Translations under genes and position numbers: made by a program
The notes under the pieces: generated by a model
The model's input: the letters and a program-made list of their open reading frames with translations, nothing else
The model's database searches: none
Told to the model about the DNA's origin: nothing
Part shown: in pieces, positions 1 through 8,690 of the stretch
Position numbering within the stretch: position 1 is the stretch's first letter
Layout: each line of letters starts with the position of its first letter
Origin: an uncultured Treponema sp.
GTDB taxonomy: Bacteria > Spirochaetota > Spirochaetia > Treponematales > Treponemataceae
Direction: 5' to 3'
NCBI GenBank assembly: GCA_949300145.1
Contig: CASGDA010000001.1
Location: 186,001 to 250,000 of the forward strand
DNA length: 64,000 nucleotides

Positions 1-880
1 TCCAGAATTCAGTGACGGAGAAAGAAGCATACGGCCTGTGGAAATTATCCGGCGTGTCAAAACCCAGCAAAAGGGCTGCGGCGACGGCCAGATCGCTGTA
101 ACCGGAAAAGTCACAGTAAATGACAACCGTGTAGGACAACGCGGCGAAAAGGGCGTCCAGGGAATGAACGGAACCCAGATCGGAAAACACAGGGGAAACA
201 ACCAGGGTTGAAAGAAAATTGGCAAAAACAAGTTTTTTCAGGAGACCTGAAACAATGAGAGCCGCCGCCCTGTCAAACTTTATTGGCCTGGAACCCGGTT
301 CCACCCCGGCAGCCAGGGATTCAGGCAGGGAGGGAAAAAAATCCGCCGCATGGACAATGGGACCTGAGGCGACCTGCGGAAAAAAGGAAACGTATAAAAG
401 AACATCGGAGAATTTTTTCGATGACGGTATCTTGCACAGATATATATCGAAAACATAACTCATCGCCTTGAAGGTATAAAAGGAAATGCCCAGCGGCATC
501 ACTACAGAAAGAACCGGCAGGAGAAAAGGTTCCACACCCTTCCCGGCGGAAAGCGACAGAATGAGGGAATTCACCTGTCCCGCAAAAAAATTGTAATATT
601 TGAAAAATCCCAGTACTGAAATATTAAAAACCACGGACAGAATAAGGAATATCTTACGGTGGATGTATTCCCGGCTTCGTCCGATTAACAACCCGAATCC
701 GAAATTTGCGGCGGAGGAAAAAAGAATCAGGAAATAAAAACGCCAGTCCCAGAAAGCGTAAAAAACAAAATTCGCGGCCAGAAGGAAAAAACGCCTGGAA
801 ACCGGTGTACGGAAAACATACCAGAAACCGGTGAAAACAACGAGGAAGAATATTAAAAACGAAAAAGTAGGAAAAAGCAT
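1..880 (-). CDS. MBOAT-family O-acyltransferase (AlgI/DltB-like), truncated by the left window edge
   Basis: Translating the minus strand from the ATG at 878-880 gives an open frame of about 293 codons running off the left edge. It is strongly hydrophobic with several membrane spans. It carries conserved stretches of the membrane-bound O-acyltransferase family: FYAFWDWRF near residue 42, then MPLGISFYTFKAMSYVFD, FFPQVASGPI, and YCDFSGYSDLA followed by GFDTPDNFHRPYASFSV. The family moves acyl groups onto polysaccharides or other envelope polymers. The active-site histidine normally follows just after the last motif and lies outside the window, so catalytic competence cannot be judged. The gene begins 44 nt after the acyl-CoA synthetase at 925-2634 on the same strand and may be the last gene of that operon. 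Confidence 0.88.
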   Translation of the reverse strand, partial: MLFPTFSFLIFFLVVFTGFWYVFRTPVSRRFFLLAANFVFYAFWDWRFYFLILFSSAANFGFGLLIGRSREYIHRKIFLILSVVFNISVLGFFKYYNFFAGQVNSLILSLSAGKGVEPFLLPVLSVVMPLGISFYTFKAMSYVFDIYLCKIPSSKKFSDVLLYVSFFPQVASGPIVHAADFFPSLPESLAAGVEPGSRPIKFDRAAALIVSGLLKKLVFANFLSTLVVSPVFSDLGSVHSLDALFAALSYTVVIYCDFSGYSDLAVAAALLLGFDTPDNFHRPYASFSVTEFW

Positions 881-924
881 CCTGAAAACAGTTTGCCCGA
901 AGGAAATGATTTGGTCAACTGTTT

Positions 925-2634
925 TCAGTCACTCTGCTTTGGTTTCCGCAGCTCCTTGCGCATGATTTTTCCGCTGGTGGTCTTAGGGAGGGCGTCCACA
1001 AAGTCAATGATACGCGGATACTTATACGGAGCTGTCATTTCCTTTACAAAGCGCTTTATATCAACAGCCAGATCCTCATTCCCGGGTTTATAATCCTCCG
1101 CAAGGACTATAGTGGCTTTTACAACCTGCCCCCTGACCGGATCAGGTTCCCCGGTGACAGCGCATTCCAGCACAGCGGGATGCTTTATCAAAACACTTTC
1201 AACCTCAAAGGTTCCTATCCTGTAACCGGAACATTTGATAACATCATCACAGCGGCCGACAAACCAGTAATACCCGTCCTCATCACGCCATGCGGTATCA
1301 CCCGTATAATAATAGCCGTTGTGGAAAGCCTCCCCGGTTTTCTCAGGGGAACCGTAATACTCGCAGACTAATCCGGGGAACCGGCCGTCTGTATCCGGGA
1401 ACCTTTCCTTGTCCAGCTTGAAGCAAATCTGCCCGACAACAGCGTTTCCGACTTCTTCATCTTCATCGTTGAGAAGACAGATATTGTAGTAGGGGGCGGG
1501 CTTGCCAATCGAACCGGGTTTTATGCGCTGGTCGTCAAAATTGAAAAGAGAAACGGTTGTCTCACTTTGACCGAAGCCCTCGGTGATTTCCAGTCCGGTT
1601 ATTTTTTTCCACTGGGTGAAAACCTCTTCTGAAAGCGGCTCGCCGGCGGTGGAACAATGCGTCAATGAAGAAAAATCTATACCGGACAAATCTTCTTTTA
1701 TAAGAAACCTGTAAATCGTCGGAGGGGCGCAGAATGTCGTAATACGGTGTTTCTGGACCTGATGCAGCAAATCGACCGGCTTGAAACGGGAATGATAGTC
1801 GTAGACGAAAAGCGCCGTCTCGCAAATCCACTGCCCGTACAACCGTCCCCATGAAGTTTTTGCCCATCCGGTATCCGCCACGGTTAGATGCAGTCCGCCT
1901 TTCGACACATGCTGCCAATATTTGGCCGTGGTGATATGACCCAGAGGATAAAGGAAATCATGAATCGCAAGCTTGGGATGGCTTGTTGTTCCGGAAGTAA
2001 AATAACCGAGCATATAATCACGGTTCGAGGAAACCTGATCACGCGGCAGGACAGGGAAAGGCGGAGCTTTTTCGCAGCCGGTTGTGAAATCAAGCCATCC
2101 TTCGGGAAGATCCGCCACCGGCTTCTCCACTCCGAACTCGTTTACGAGGACACAGGCTTTCAGTGAAGGGGACTCCCCGCGGGATTCATCAATATGCTTC
2201 ACCACATCCGGGACATTCACAGCAACAATCATTTTTATTGAAGCCACATTGTTCCGGTAAATCAAATCCTCTTTCGTCAGCATATGGGTTGCAGGAACAG
2301 CCACCGCACCTATTTTATGCAGGGCTATCATGCTTATCCAGAATTCATAACGGCGCTGGAGAATCAGCATTACAAAGTCACCGCGTTTTACCCCGCACTG
2401 TAAAAAGAAAGAGGCGGCTTTGTCGGACAACTCCTTCATTTTACCGAATGTGATTTCATAATATTCATCCTCATCATTTGTCCACATAAGGGCGAGGGCA
2501 TCCGGAGTTTTTTCCGCAATTTTATCCATAACATCATACCCGAAGTTGAAGTTCTCAGGTATTTTCAGCTCATAATTCCGTATAAAATCGTCATAGGATG
2601 AAAATTCAGTCCGCGCTAAAAAAATTTCTTCCAT
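925..2634 (-). CDS. AMP-forming acyl-CoA synthetase (ACS/MACS type), copy 1
   Basis: This 569-residue adenylate-forming enzyme would make acyl-CoA from a carboxylate, ATP and CoA. Visible motifs are the P-loop TSGTTSHPK (residues 213-221), GFGQSET (353-359), YTGD (443-446), the hinge GRCDDVIKCSGYRIG (460-474) and the C-terminal TSGK with the adenylation lysine at about residue 556. The LTVADTGWAKTSWGRLYGQW block and the YDVMD N-terminus resemble the medium-chain/acetyl-CoA synthetase group rather than long-chain FadD enzymes. The protein is very like the second copy (3285-5042). It sits 64 nt after an XRE-cupin gene. The acid substrate cannot be read from the sequence; branched, short-chain or aryl acids are plausible given the nearby 2-oxoacid oxidoreductase. 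Confidence 0.93.
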   Translation of the reverse strand: MEEIFLARTEFSSYDDFIRNYELKIPENFNFGYDVMDKIAEKTPDALALMWTNDEDEYYEITFGKMKELSDKAASFFLQCGVKRGDFVMLILQRRYEFWISMIALHKIGAVAVPATHMLTKEDLIYRNNVASIKMIVAVNVPDVVKHIDESRGESPSLKACVLVNEFGVEKPVADLPEGWLDFTTGCEKAPPFPVLPRDQVSSNRDYMLGYFTSGTTSHPKLAIHDFLYPLGHITTAKYWQHVSKGGLHLTVADTGWAKTSWGRLYGQWICETALFVYDYHSRFKPVDLLHQVQKHRITTFCAPPTIYRFLIKEDLSGIDFSSLTHCSTAGEPLSEEVFTQWKKITGLEITEGFGQSETTVSLFNFDDQRIKPGSIGKPAPYYNICLLNDEDEEVGNAVVGQICFKLDKERFPDTDGRFPGLVCEYYGSPEKTGEAFHNGYYYTGDTAWRDEDGYYWFVGRCDDVIKCSGYRIGTFEVESVLIKHPAVLECAVTGEPDPVRGQVVKATIVLAEDYKPGNEDLAVDIKRFVKEMTAPYKYPRIIDFVDALPKTTSGKIMRKELRKPKQSD

Positions 2635-2698
2635 ATCTTATCCGCTAAACCCCGTTATTCATTGAATCCGGCATACCGCCTGAACACCAGTTGAACTA

Positions 2699-3250
2699 TT
2701 ATAAAATGATTGTTATAAACCTGCAGCGCTTGTCATCGGCGTTCTGCATTCCATGCGGTTTTGAAGAATCAAAATAAAGAGCATCACCCTCTTTCAGGAT
2801 AACCTCATTGTCACCTATAACAATGCGGACAGTCCCTTCGATGACATAATTGAATTCCTGTCCGGGATGAGTGGTGTAATGTATTTCCGGGATATCGCCC
2901 GGATTTATTGTGACAAGAAAGGGGTCAGCCTTCCGGTTGGCAAAGCCGTAAGCCAGAGACTCGAAGTGGTAATCCGCCAGCCGGTCAACGGCGATACCCT
3001 TGTCTTTTTCCGTGACAAAGTACGAAACTGTGTGGGGCTCCTCGCCGGAAATGAATGAAGTCAAATCAACGTTGTATTTCTTGCCCATACAGAACATTAC
3101 GCTTAAAGGAATGTCAACTTCCCCTGATTCATAGCGCATATATTCTTTGGGTGAAATTCCACAGACATTGGCGGCGGTTTCTATCGATATGTCCAACATA
3201 TCCCGCAATCCTTTTAATCTGGCGGCGACAGCTTTAATCTCTGCATTCAT
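2699..3250 (-). CDS. XRE-family HTH regulator with C-terminal cupin domain, copy 1
   Basis: The protein has 183 residues. An N-terminal helix-turn-helix (about residues 8-65, containing LRDMLDISIETAANVCGISP) is followed by a small cupin barrel (about residues 110-180) with the HPGQEFNYVIEG and YFDSSKPHGMQN motifs. The family architecture is a one-component transcription factor whose cupin senses a small ligand or metal. The ATG is preceded by AAGGAG. The gene lies 34 nt after acyl-CoA synthetase copy 2 and 64 nt before copy 1, so it probably regulates the array it sits in. The ligand is unknown; an acid or acyl-CoA is an inference from position only. Confidence 0.9.
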   Translation of the reverse strand: MNAEIKAVAARLKGLRDMLDISIETAANVCGISPKEYMRYESGEVDIPLSVMFCMGKKYNVDLTSFISGEEPHTVSYFVTEKDKGIAVDRLADYHFESLAYGFANRKADPFLVTINPGDIPEIHYTTHPGQEFNYVIEGTVRIVIGDNEVILKEGDALYFDSSKPHGMQNADDKRCRFITIIL

Positions 3251-3284
3251 TCCGTAACTCCTTCACAGTCTTTATATCAGGCTC

Positions 3285-5042
3285 TTAGTTTTTCGCCCGG
3301 ATTTCCCTGCGTTTTATTTTTCCGCTTATTGTTTTCGGCAACTCGTCAACGAATTCCACAATACGCGGATATTTATAAGGCGCGGTTGTTTCCTTCACAA
3401 AGCGCTGGATGTCTTTTTTCAAATCATCGTTTCCCGGCCTGTAAGATTCGGTAAGGACAATACTGGCCTTCACCACCTGTCCGCGGACAGGATCCGGGGC
3501 AGCGGTTACGGCGCATTCAAGCACGGAAGGATGCTGCATAAGGACGCTCTCGACTTCAAAGGTTCCAATCCGGTAGCCTGAACATTTTATAACATCATCA
3601 CTGCGTCCTGTAAACCAGAAAAAACCGTCCTCGTCACGCCAGGCTGTATCACCCGTAAAATAAAAACCGTCACGGATGACTTCCCTGGTTTTTTCATTGT
3701 CCCGGAAATATTCCAGGAAAAGGCCGGGGAAGGTCGGGCGTCCGTTGAAGGAACCGTATTTCCGGCTTCCGTCTCCTTCCAGAGGGAAAGCGATTTCACC
3801 GACTTCACCGTCTTCACATTCACGGCCCGCGTCATTAAGAAGAACGCAGTTGTAATACGGCGCCGGTTTCCCGATGGATCCCGGCTTTACCTTTTCGTGC
3901 CCGAAATTGAAAAGTGACAGCGCTGTCTCAGTTTGCCCGAAACCTTCTTTTAATTCAAGCCCGGTAATGTCAAACCATTTCCGGAAAACTTCATCCGAAA
4001 GGGGTTCCCCGGCGGTTGAACAATGCTCCAGGGAGGAAAGATCAAATTTGGAAAGATCTTCCTGAATCAGGAAACGGTAGATTGTGGGCGGAGCGCAAAA
4101 AGAGGTTATTTTATATTCTTCAATCTTGTGGATAAGATCTATCGGCTTGAATCTGGCGTGGTAATCATAGACGAAAACAGCGCACTCACAGATAAACTGT
4201 CCGTACAGTTTTCCCCAGACAGCTTTCCCCCAGCCTGTATCCGCCACCGTGAGATGAAGGCCGCCTTTTTTCACCTGCTGCCAGTATTTCGCCGTGACGA
4301 TGTGTCCCAACGGATAAGTAAAATCATGGGCAACAAGTTTGGGATGGCTTGTCGTTCCGGACGTGAAATAAGCAAGCATTATGTCGGTATTGTCATTTAT
4401 TTTATCCCTCGCAGGAGGTATAAAAACCGGAGCGGACGCCACGCCGGAAGTGAAATCAAACCACCCTTCAGGGAGAACCGAGGCCGGATGCTCCGTTCCG
4501 TCCGGGGAAACGCAGGAGCGGCCCGACGGCACGTCAATGCCGTGGGCGTTTACGGCGATACGGATTTTCAGGGAGGGAGATGCGGGAAGACTTCCGTCAA
4601 CGTGTTTCAGAATATCGCCGTCATTGACCGCAACAACAGCCTTTATGTCCGCCGCATTATTGCGGTACTCGATGTCTTCCTTCGTCAGCATATGTGTCGC
4701 AGGAATAACGGAGGCGCCGAGTTTGTGCAGGGCCAGTATCGAAATCCAGAATTCGTAGCGGCGCTGAAGAATCAGCATGACCATATCGCCGCGGCCTATT
4801 CCGCAGAACTGGAAAAAAGAGGCGGCGGCATCCGTCCTCTGCTTTATTTCCGCATAGGAAAACTCACGCAGAAAACCTTCATCGTTTGTCCACACAAGCG
4901 CACGTGTATCGGGACTTTTTGCGGCAAGAACATCCATGACATCATATGCAAAATTGAAGTGTTCCGGCACATTAACCTTATAGTTTTTGAAAAAATCATC
5001 GTATGAATCAAATTCAGTACGCGGTAAAAATACTTCTTCCAT
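3285..5042 (-). CDS. AMP-forming acyl-CoA synthetase (ACS/MACS type), copy 2
   Basis: This 585-residue protein is a close paralogue of the 925-2634 product. It has the same P-loop (FTSGTTSHPK), a GFGQTET motif, YFTGD, the GRSDDVIKCSGYRIGTFEV hinge and the terminal ISGK with the adenylation lysine at about residue 575. It differs from copy 1 by a short insertion around residue 165-185 and a longer loop before the YFTGD motif. Both copies keep the LHLTVADTGW block that shapes the acyl pocket in this group, so they probably accept related but not identical acids. It is the middle of three regulator/synthetase pairs, 66 nt downstream of its XRE-cupin partner. Confidence 0.93.
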   Translation of the reverse strand: MEEVFLPRTEFDSYDDFFKNYKVNVPEHFNFAYDVMDVLAAKSPDTRALVWTNDEGFLREFSYAEIKQRTDAAASFFQFCGIGRGDMVMLILQRRYEFWISILALHKLGASVIPATHMLTKEDIEYRNNAADIKAVVAVNDGDILKHVDGSLPASPSLKIRIAVNAHGIDVPSGRSCVSPDGTEHPASVLPEGWFDFTSGVASAPVFIPPARDKINDNTDIMLAYFTSGTTSHPKLVAHDFTYPLGHIVTAKYWQQVKKGGLHLTVADTGWGKAVWGKLYGQFICECAVFVYDYHARFKPIDLIHKIEEYKITSFCAPPTIYRFLIQEDLSKFDLSSLEHCSTAGEPLSDEVFRKWFDITGLELKEGFGQTETALSLFNFGHEKVKPGSIGKPAPYYNCVLLNDAGRECEDGEVGEIAFPLEGDGSRKYGSFNGRPTFPGLFLEYFRDNEKTREVIRDGFYFTGDTAWRDEDGFFWFTGRSDDVIKCSGYRIGTFEVESVLMQHPSVLECAVTAAPDPVRGQVVKASIVLTESYRPGNDDLKKDIQRFVKETTAPYKYPRIVEFVDELPKTISGKIKRREIRAKN

Positions 5043-5108
5043 AAAATATATCCTCCATGAAAATTATCAAAGTGAAAACAGCAACTGTATGCGGTAAACT
5101 GAAGGCGG

Positions 5109-5660
5109 TTAAATTATTATAGCCAGAAACTTCGCGTTTTTGCCGTTCATAGCCTGCATACCATGGGGTTTTGTGGAATCGAAATAAAGGGAATCACCCT
5201 CTTCCAAAATCATTTCCTTGCCGTCAACGATAATACGCATGGAGCCTTCAATCATGTAATTGAATTCATGTCCCGGATGGGAATTAAAATGGATTTCCTT
5301 TGTATCTTCCGGTGTTATTGTAACCATAAACGGTTCCGCCTTCCGGTTCATGAAACCGTAAGCGAGGGACTGATAACGGTAATCAGCCCGCCGCTCCACG
5401 GAAATCCCCTTGTCCTTTTTTGTAAGGAAATACGAATGCATGTGGGGCTCGCCGCCTGAAATCAGAGTGGTGAGCTCTATGCCGTATTTTTTGGACATAC
5501 TGTGCAGCACGCTGACGGGAATGTCTTTTGTGCCCGATTCATATTCAACATATTCTTCCGGGGAAATGCCGCAGACTGAAGCGGCTTCCTCCACGGAAAC
5601 ATCAAGTACGTCCCGCAAACCTTTGAGGCGGTCTGCCACAGCTTTCAATTCTTCGCTCAT
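5109..5660 (-). CDS. XRE-family HTH regulator with C-terminal cupin domain, copy 2
   Basis: This 183-residue protein, counted from MSEELKAV, is a paralogue of the 2699-3250 product. It has an HTH (LRDVLDVSVEEAASVCGISPEEY) and a cupin (HPGHEFNYMIEG, then YFDSTKPHGMQ). A longer frame exists upstream to 5699. The start at 5660 is preferred because GGAGG lies 7 nt before it and the result matches the length of copy 1. It is followed after 66 nt by acyl-CoA synthetase copy 2. Close similarity to copy 1 suggests that the regulator and enzyme were duplicated together as a unit. Confidence 0.9.
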   Translation of the reverse strand: MSEELKAVADRLKGLRDVLDVSVEEAASVCGISPEEYVEYESGTKDIPVSVLHSMSKKYGIELTTLISGGEPHMHSYFLTKKDKGISVERRADYRYQSLAYGFMNRKAEPFMVTITPEDTKEIHFNSHPGHEFNYMIEGSMRIIVDGKEMILEEGDSLYFDSTKPHGMQAMNGKNAKFLAIII

Positions 5661-5705
5661 TTTTTTCCTCCACAAAAAAACGCGCTTTTCCCGGAACATC
5701 GGAAA

Positions 5706-7349
5706 TCATTCCAATCCGAGAACCTCTTTCCTGTACTTTGTCCCTATTTCCGTCAGCTTGAATTTCTGGATTTTGCCGGAACCGGTCATCGGGAACTCGT
5801 CCATGAACATGACCAGCTGCGGGAATTTATATTTCGCGATTTTTCCCCGGCAGAATTCTATGACGTCCTCTTCCGTGAGCTTCTTTCCCTCATGCAGGAT
5901 GATGAAAGCGCCGGTGATTTCGCCCAGCCGCTTGTCCTTGACGGCGGCGACCTGGACGTCGCGGATTTCCGGCATCTGCGAAAGGAATTCCTCGATTTCA
6001 CGGGGATAAATATTCTCGCCGCCGCGGATAATCATATCCTTTATGCGTCCGGTTATCCGGTAATATCCGTTCTCGTCCTTCACGCCCAAATCCCCGGAAT
6101 GCAGGAACCCGTTCGAATCGATTATTTCCGCGGTCGCCTCAGGCATCTTGTAATAGCCTTTCATGATGTTATACCCGCGGCAGCACATCTCGCCCTGGAC
6201 GCCGACGGGACATTCCTCGTTTGTCTCCGGGTCGAGAACCTTCACCTCGATGTCGGGCAGTTCCTTGCCCACAGTGGTGGCGCGGATTTCCGGCGGGTCA
6301 TCGGTGCGGCTCTGCGTCATTCCGGGAGAAGTTTCCGTCAGGCCATACACGCTGGTTATTTCCTTCATGTTCATTTTGTCCATGACCTGCTTCATCAATT
6401 CAACCGGGCACAGGGATCCCGCCATGATTCCCGTGCGGAGGCTCGACATATCGAACATACTGAACATCGGGTGATTCAATTCCGCGATGAACATTGTCGG
6501 CACACCGTAAATCGCCGTGCACTTTTCCTTATGGACGGAGGCGAGGGCCACAAGCGGATCGAAGCTTTCGAGCAGCACGTGGGTCGCACCGTGGGTAAGC
6601 ACAGCCATGACGCCGAGGACAATCCCGAAACAGTGGAACAGCGGGACGGGCAGGCAGACACGCTCGGCATCCGTGTACTTCATGCACTCGCCGATTGAAA
6701 AGCCGTTGTTCACGATATTCCGGCTGGTGAGCATCACGCCTTTCGGGAATCCCGTCGTACCCGAAGTGTACTGCATATTCACGACATCATCGCAGGTTGT
6801 CTCCGCTTCAAGTCTGTGGATGATTTCCATATCGACATGGGAACCGAGCAGAAGCAGTTCGGGTGTGGAATACAAGCCGCGGAATTTCTCCGGGCCCATG
6901 AACACGACATTCCGCAGATACGGGAACCGCTGTGACTTGAGACAACCGCGTTCGTATTCGTCCAGCTCAGGAACGAGCTCTTTTATCATCGCGACATAGT
7001 TGGAATCCTTGACACCGTCGGTAAGACAAAGCGTCGTGATGTCGGACTGCTTCACCAGATACTCAAGCTCGTGCAGCTTGTAGCTTGTATTCACGGTGAC
7101 GGCGACGGCGCCGAGACGCGCGCAGGCGAACATATAGGTAAGCCAGTCGGGAACGTTCGTCGCCCAGATACCGAGATGGTCTCCCTTGCGGACGCCGATC
7201 GCATACAGTCCGCGCGCCAAATCATCGACACGCCGGTCGAATTCCCGGTACGTGAAGCGGAGGTCCCGGTCGGAGTACACCATGAACTCGTGTTCCGGGT
7301 CGGCCTTCGTCTTTTCCCGCAAAACCTGATTCAATGTCAGCTCAATCAT
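5706..7349 (-). CDS. AMP-forming acyl-CoA synthetase, divergent third copy (ACSF2/FadD-like)
   Basis: This 547-residue adenylate-forming enzyme has the P-loop [10 protein letters not shown] (about residues 195-204), an [11 protein letters not shown] motif, [28 protein letters not shown] and a C-terminal TGSGK with the lysine at about residue 526. It clearly belongs to a different branch from copies 1 and 2: the [13 protein letters not shown] hinge is typical of the ACSF2-like acyl-CoA synthetases that act on medium or longer acids. It is paired with the most divergent XRE-cupin regulator, 14 nt upstream. The array therefore combines two similar enzymes and one distinct one, which suggests a range of acid substrates. 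The true substrate is unknown. Confidence 0.92.
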   Translation of the reverse strand: MIELTLNQVLREKTKADPEHEFMVYSDRDLRFTYREFDRRVDDLARGLYAIGVRKGDHLGIWATNVPDWLTYMFACARLGAVAVTVNTSYKLHELEYLVKQSDITTLCLTDGVKDSNYVAMIKELVPELDEYERGCLKSQRFPYLRNVVFMGPEKFRGLYSTPELLLLGSHVDMEIIHRLEAETTCDDVVNMQYTSGTTGFPKGVMLTSRNIVNNGFSIGECMKYTDAERVCLPVPLFHCFGIVLGVMAVLTHGATHVLLESFDPLVALASVHKEKCTAIYGVPTMFIAELNHPMFSMFDMSSLRTGIMAGSLCPVELMKQVMDKMNMKEITSVYGLTETSPGMTQSRTDDPPEIRATTVGKELPDIEVKVLDPETNEECPVGVQGEMCCRGYNIMKGYYKMPEATAEIIDSNGFLHSGDLGVKDENGYYRITGRIKDMIIRGGENIYPREIEEFLSQMPEIRDVQVAAVKDKRLGEITGAFIILHEGKKLTEEDVIEFCRGKIAKYKFPQLVMFMDEFPMTGSGKIQKFKLTEIGTKYRKEVLGLE

Positions 7350-7363
7350 ACAATCACCTCACA

Positions 7364-7954
7364 TCAAACCGGGGTATAAATGACGGCGAGAATCTTCGCA
7401 TTTCCGCTGTTGGAATGCACATGGTGCGCGACAATCGAATCGTAATAAATGCTGTCGCCGACCGTCAGCTCATATTTGTCTTTGCCGTACAGAATCTCGA
7501 CGTTGCCCTCGAGGACATAAATGAATTCCTCTCCTTCATGGGAAGAGAGCTTGACCTCTTCGCCGGAGGACTCGTAGATATCGATAATGAAGGGATCCAT
7601 GTGGCGGTCCGCCTTGTTATGGGAGAGAGAGAAAAAATCCAGGTCGGAAGAGACAGCATTGTTCCTCTCGGAGAAGCGCGTCACATTGTTCTGGTTCTTC
7701 TTTTCTTTTTCACTTCCGCCGCGGTTCACGACAGGCCCGAGGTTCTCCTGATCATCCATGAAGGTGCCCAGTCTTACACCGAGAACGCGGGCGATTTTAA
7801 TAAGAGGGGTAAGCCCCGGAATCAGTTCTCCTTTTTCAATCCGTTCAATTCCTTCCGCACTGAGATTTGTGCGTTCGGAAACATCTTCGATAGAAAGCTT
7901 CCTGTTTTCACGGACAAGCTTTACTTTTTTTCCTATGCGGTTTTTCTCGCTCAT
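7364..7954 (-). CDS. XRE-family HTH regulator with C-terminal cupin domain, copy 3 (first gene of array)
   Basis: The protein has 196 residues from MSEKNRIGKK. Its HTH (LSIEDVSERTNLSAEGIERIEKG) is followed by a linker and a cupin barrel (HEGEEFIYVLEG, then YYDSIVAHHVHS). The frame remains open to 8023, but AGAGGTG lies 5 nt upstream of the 7954 ATG and the HTH begins directly after it, so 7954 is preferred. It is more divergent than the other two regulators, as is its partner synthetase. As first gene of the minus-strand array, with a possible promoter just upstream, it may control the whole cluster. Confidence 0.88.
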   Translation of the reverse strand: MSEKNRIGKKVKLVRENRKLSIEDVSERTNLSAEGIERIEKGELIPGLTPLIKIARVLGVRLGTFMDDQENLGPVVNRGGSEKEKKNQNNVTRFSERNNAVSSDLDFFSLSHNKADRHMDPFIIDIYESSGEEVKLSSHEGEEFIYVLEGNVEILYGKDKYELTVGDSIYYDSIVAHHVHSNSGNAKILAVIYTPV

Positions 7955-8012
7955 AATGCACCTCTTGTGTTTTACTGGGTCGGAACTGAATTCAATCCGA
8001 AAAGATGAGTTA

Positions 8013-8040
8013 TCTTTACACAACTTTAGTATTTATGCAA
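8013..8040 (-). promoter_or_regulatory. Possible sigma-70 promoter of the regulator/acyl-CoA synthetase array
   Basis: On the minus strand TTGCAT (8035-8040) and TAAAGA (8013-8018) are spaced by 16 nt, about 60 nt before the 7954 start. A short inverted repeat, GTATT-TATGC-AATAC (8030-8044), overlaps the -35 element and could be an operator for the adjacent XRE-cupin regulator. Both calls are by eye and moderate to weak. Confidence 0.4.
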
Positions 8041-8088
8041 TACCTTTAATATAATTAAAACAATATTTTCAGGAATTTCATGGACCAA

Positions 8089-8119
8089 CGGGGGAACCGT
8101 CCGCAAACGGCTTCCCCCG
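8089..8119 (-). terminator. Strong GC-rich hairpin after the 2-oxoacid oxidoreductase operon
   Basis: The arms CGGGGGAACCGT and ACGGCTTCCCCCG form an almost perfect stem of 12 pairs with one bulge and a 6-nt loop, starting 7 nt after the stop codon of the gamma subunit gene. No clear U-tract follows on the minus strand, so it may be an RNA-stabilising hairpin or a weak terminator rather than a full intrinsic one. Confidence 0.5.
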
Positions 8120-8126
8120 GAGATTT

Positions 8127-8678
8127 TTAACCTTTTATTTCGTAATCCTTGGAAAAAGCCGCCTCTATTGTGGCTATATTCAAAGAATTAAACTTCTTGT
8201 TGCGGGCGGAAATCGCTTCATCCAACGCATATTCAAAGGACTTGACCCCAACCATCCCGGGAACAACCTTCGCAAGGCAACCAAGGACAACCATATTGGC
8301 CCCCCTGTCATTACCACATTCGGAGGCAATATCGTTTGCAGGCAAAGCCAAAGTCCTTATGTCGTTCCGCTGGGGAGTGGTGTCTATAAGAGAACTGTTG
8401 TAAATAAGAAGCCCTCCTTTTTTCAACATCGGTTCAAATTTTGCCATTGAAGGTTTATTCAAAGCGACCACAACATCCGGGTGCTCAATTACAGGGGAGG
8501 CAACCTCATCATCAGAAACAATGACGGAACAGTTGGCTGTACCCCCGCGCATTTCCGCACCGTAAGAGGGAATGTGGGAAACATTTTTGTCTTCGCTCAT
8601 TCCCGCCAGGGCTAAAATTTTTCCGGCAAGGATTACACCCTGCCCCCCGAAACCGGCAAAAATTATTTCAGTAGTCAT
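8127..8678 (-). CDS. 2-oxoacid:ferredoxin oxidoreductase, gamma subunit
   Basis: This 183-residue protein is the gamma domain of the pyruvate/2-oxoacid:ferredoxin oxidoreductase family. It opens with the typical FAGFGGQGVILAGKILALAG (residues 6-25), followed by SHIPSYGAEMRGGTANCSV and the VVALNKPSM stretch. In the complex it joins the TPP-binding beta and the alpha subunits to exchange a 2-oxoacid for an acyl-CoA, with electrons going to or coming from ferredoxin. It is last in a four-gene operon, 12 nt after the beta gene, with AGGAG before its ATG. Subunit order ferredoxin-alpha-beta-gamma fits the VOR/KOR type. Confidence 0.93.
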   Translation of the reverse strand: MTTEIIFAGFGGQGVILAGKILALAGMSEDKNVSHIPSYGAEMRGGTANCSVIVSDDEVASPVIEHPDVVVALNKPSMAKFEPMLKKGGLLIYNSSLIDTTPQRNDIRTLALPANDIASECGNDRGANMVVLGCLAKVVPGMVGVKSFEYALDEAISARNKKFNSLNIATIEAAFSKDYEIKG

Positions 8679-8690
8679 ATTATCTCCTGT

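Noticed and set aside
4023-5006. Long plus-strand open frame opposite acyl-CoA synthetase copy 2, and similar long frames at 5892-6698, 24740-25801, 40987-41763 and 46443-47303
   Set aside because: Each lies antisense to a gene with clear family motifs, has no ribosome site and has a composition typical of the reverse complement of coding DNA.
8089-8119. Hairpin as a terminator for a plus-strand gene, because TTTTT follows on that strand
   Set aside because: No plus-strand gene lies upstream; the hairpin directly follows the minus-strand oxidoreductase operon.
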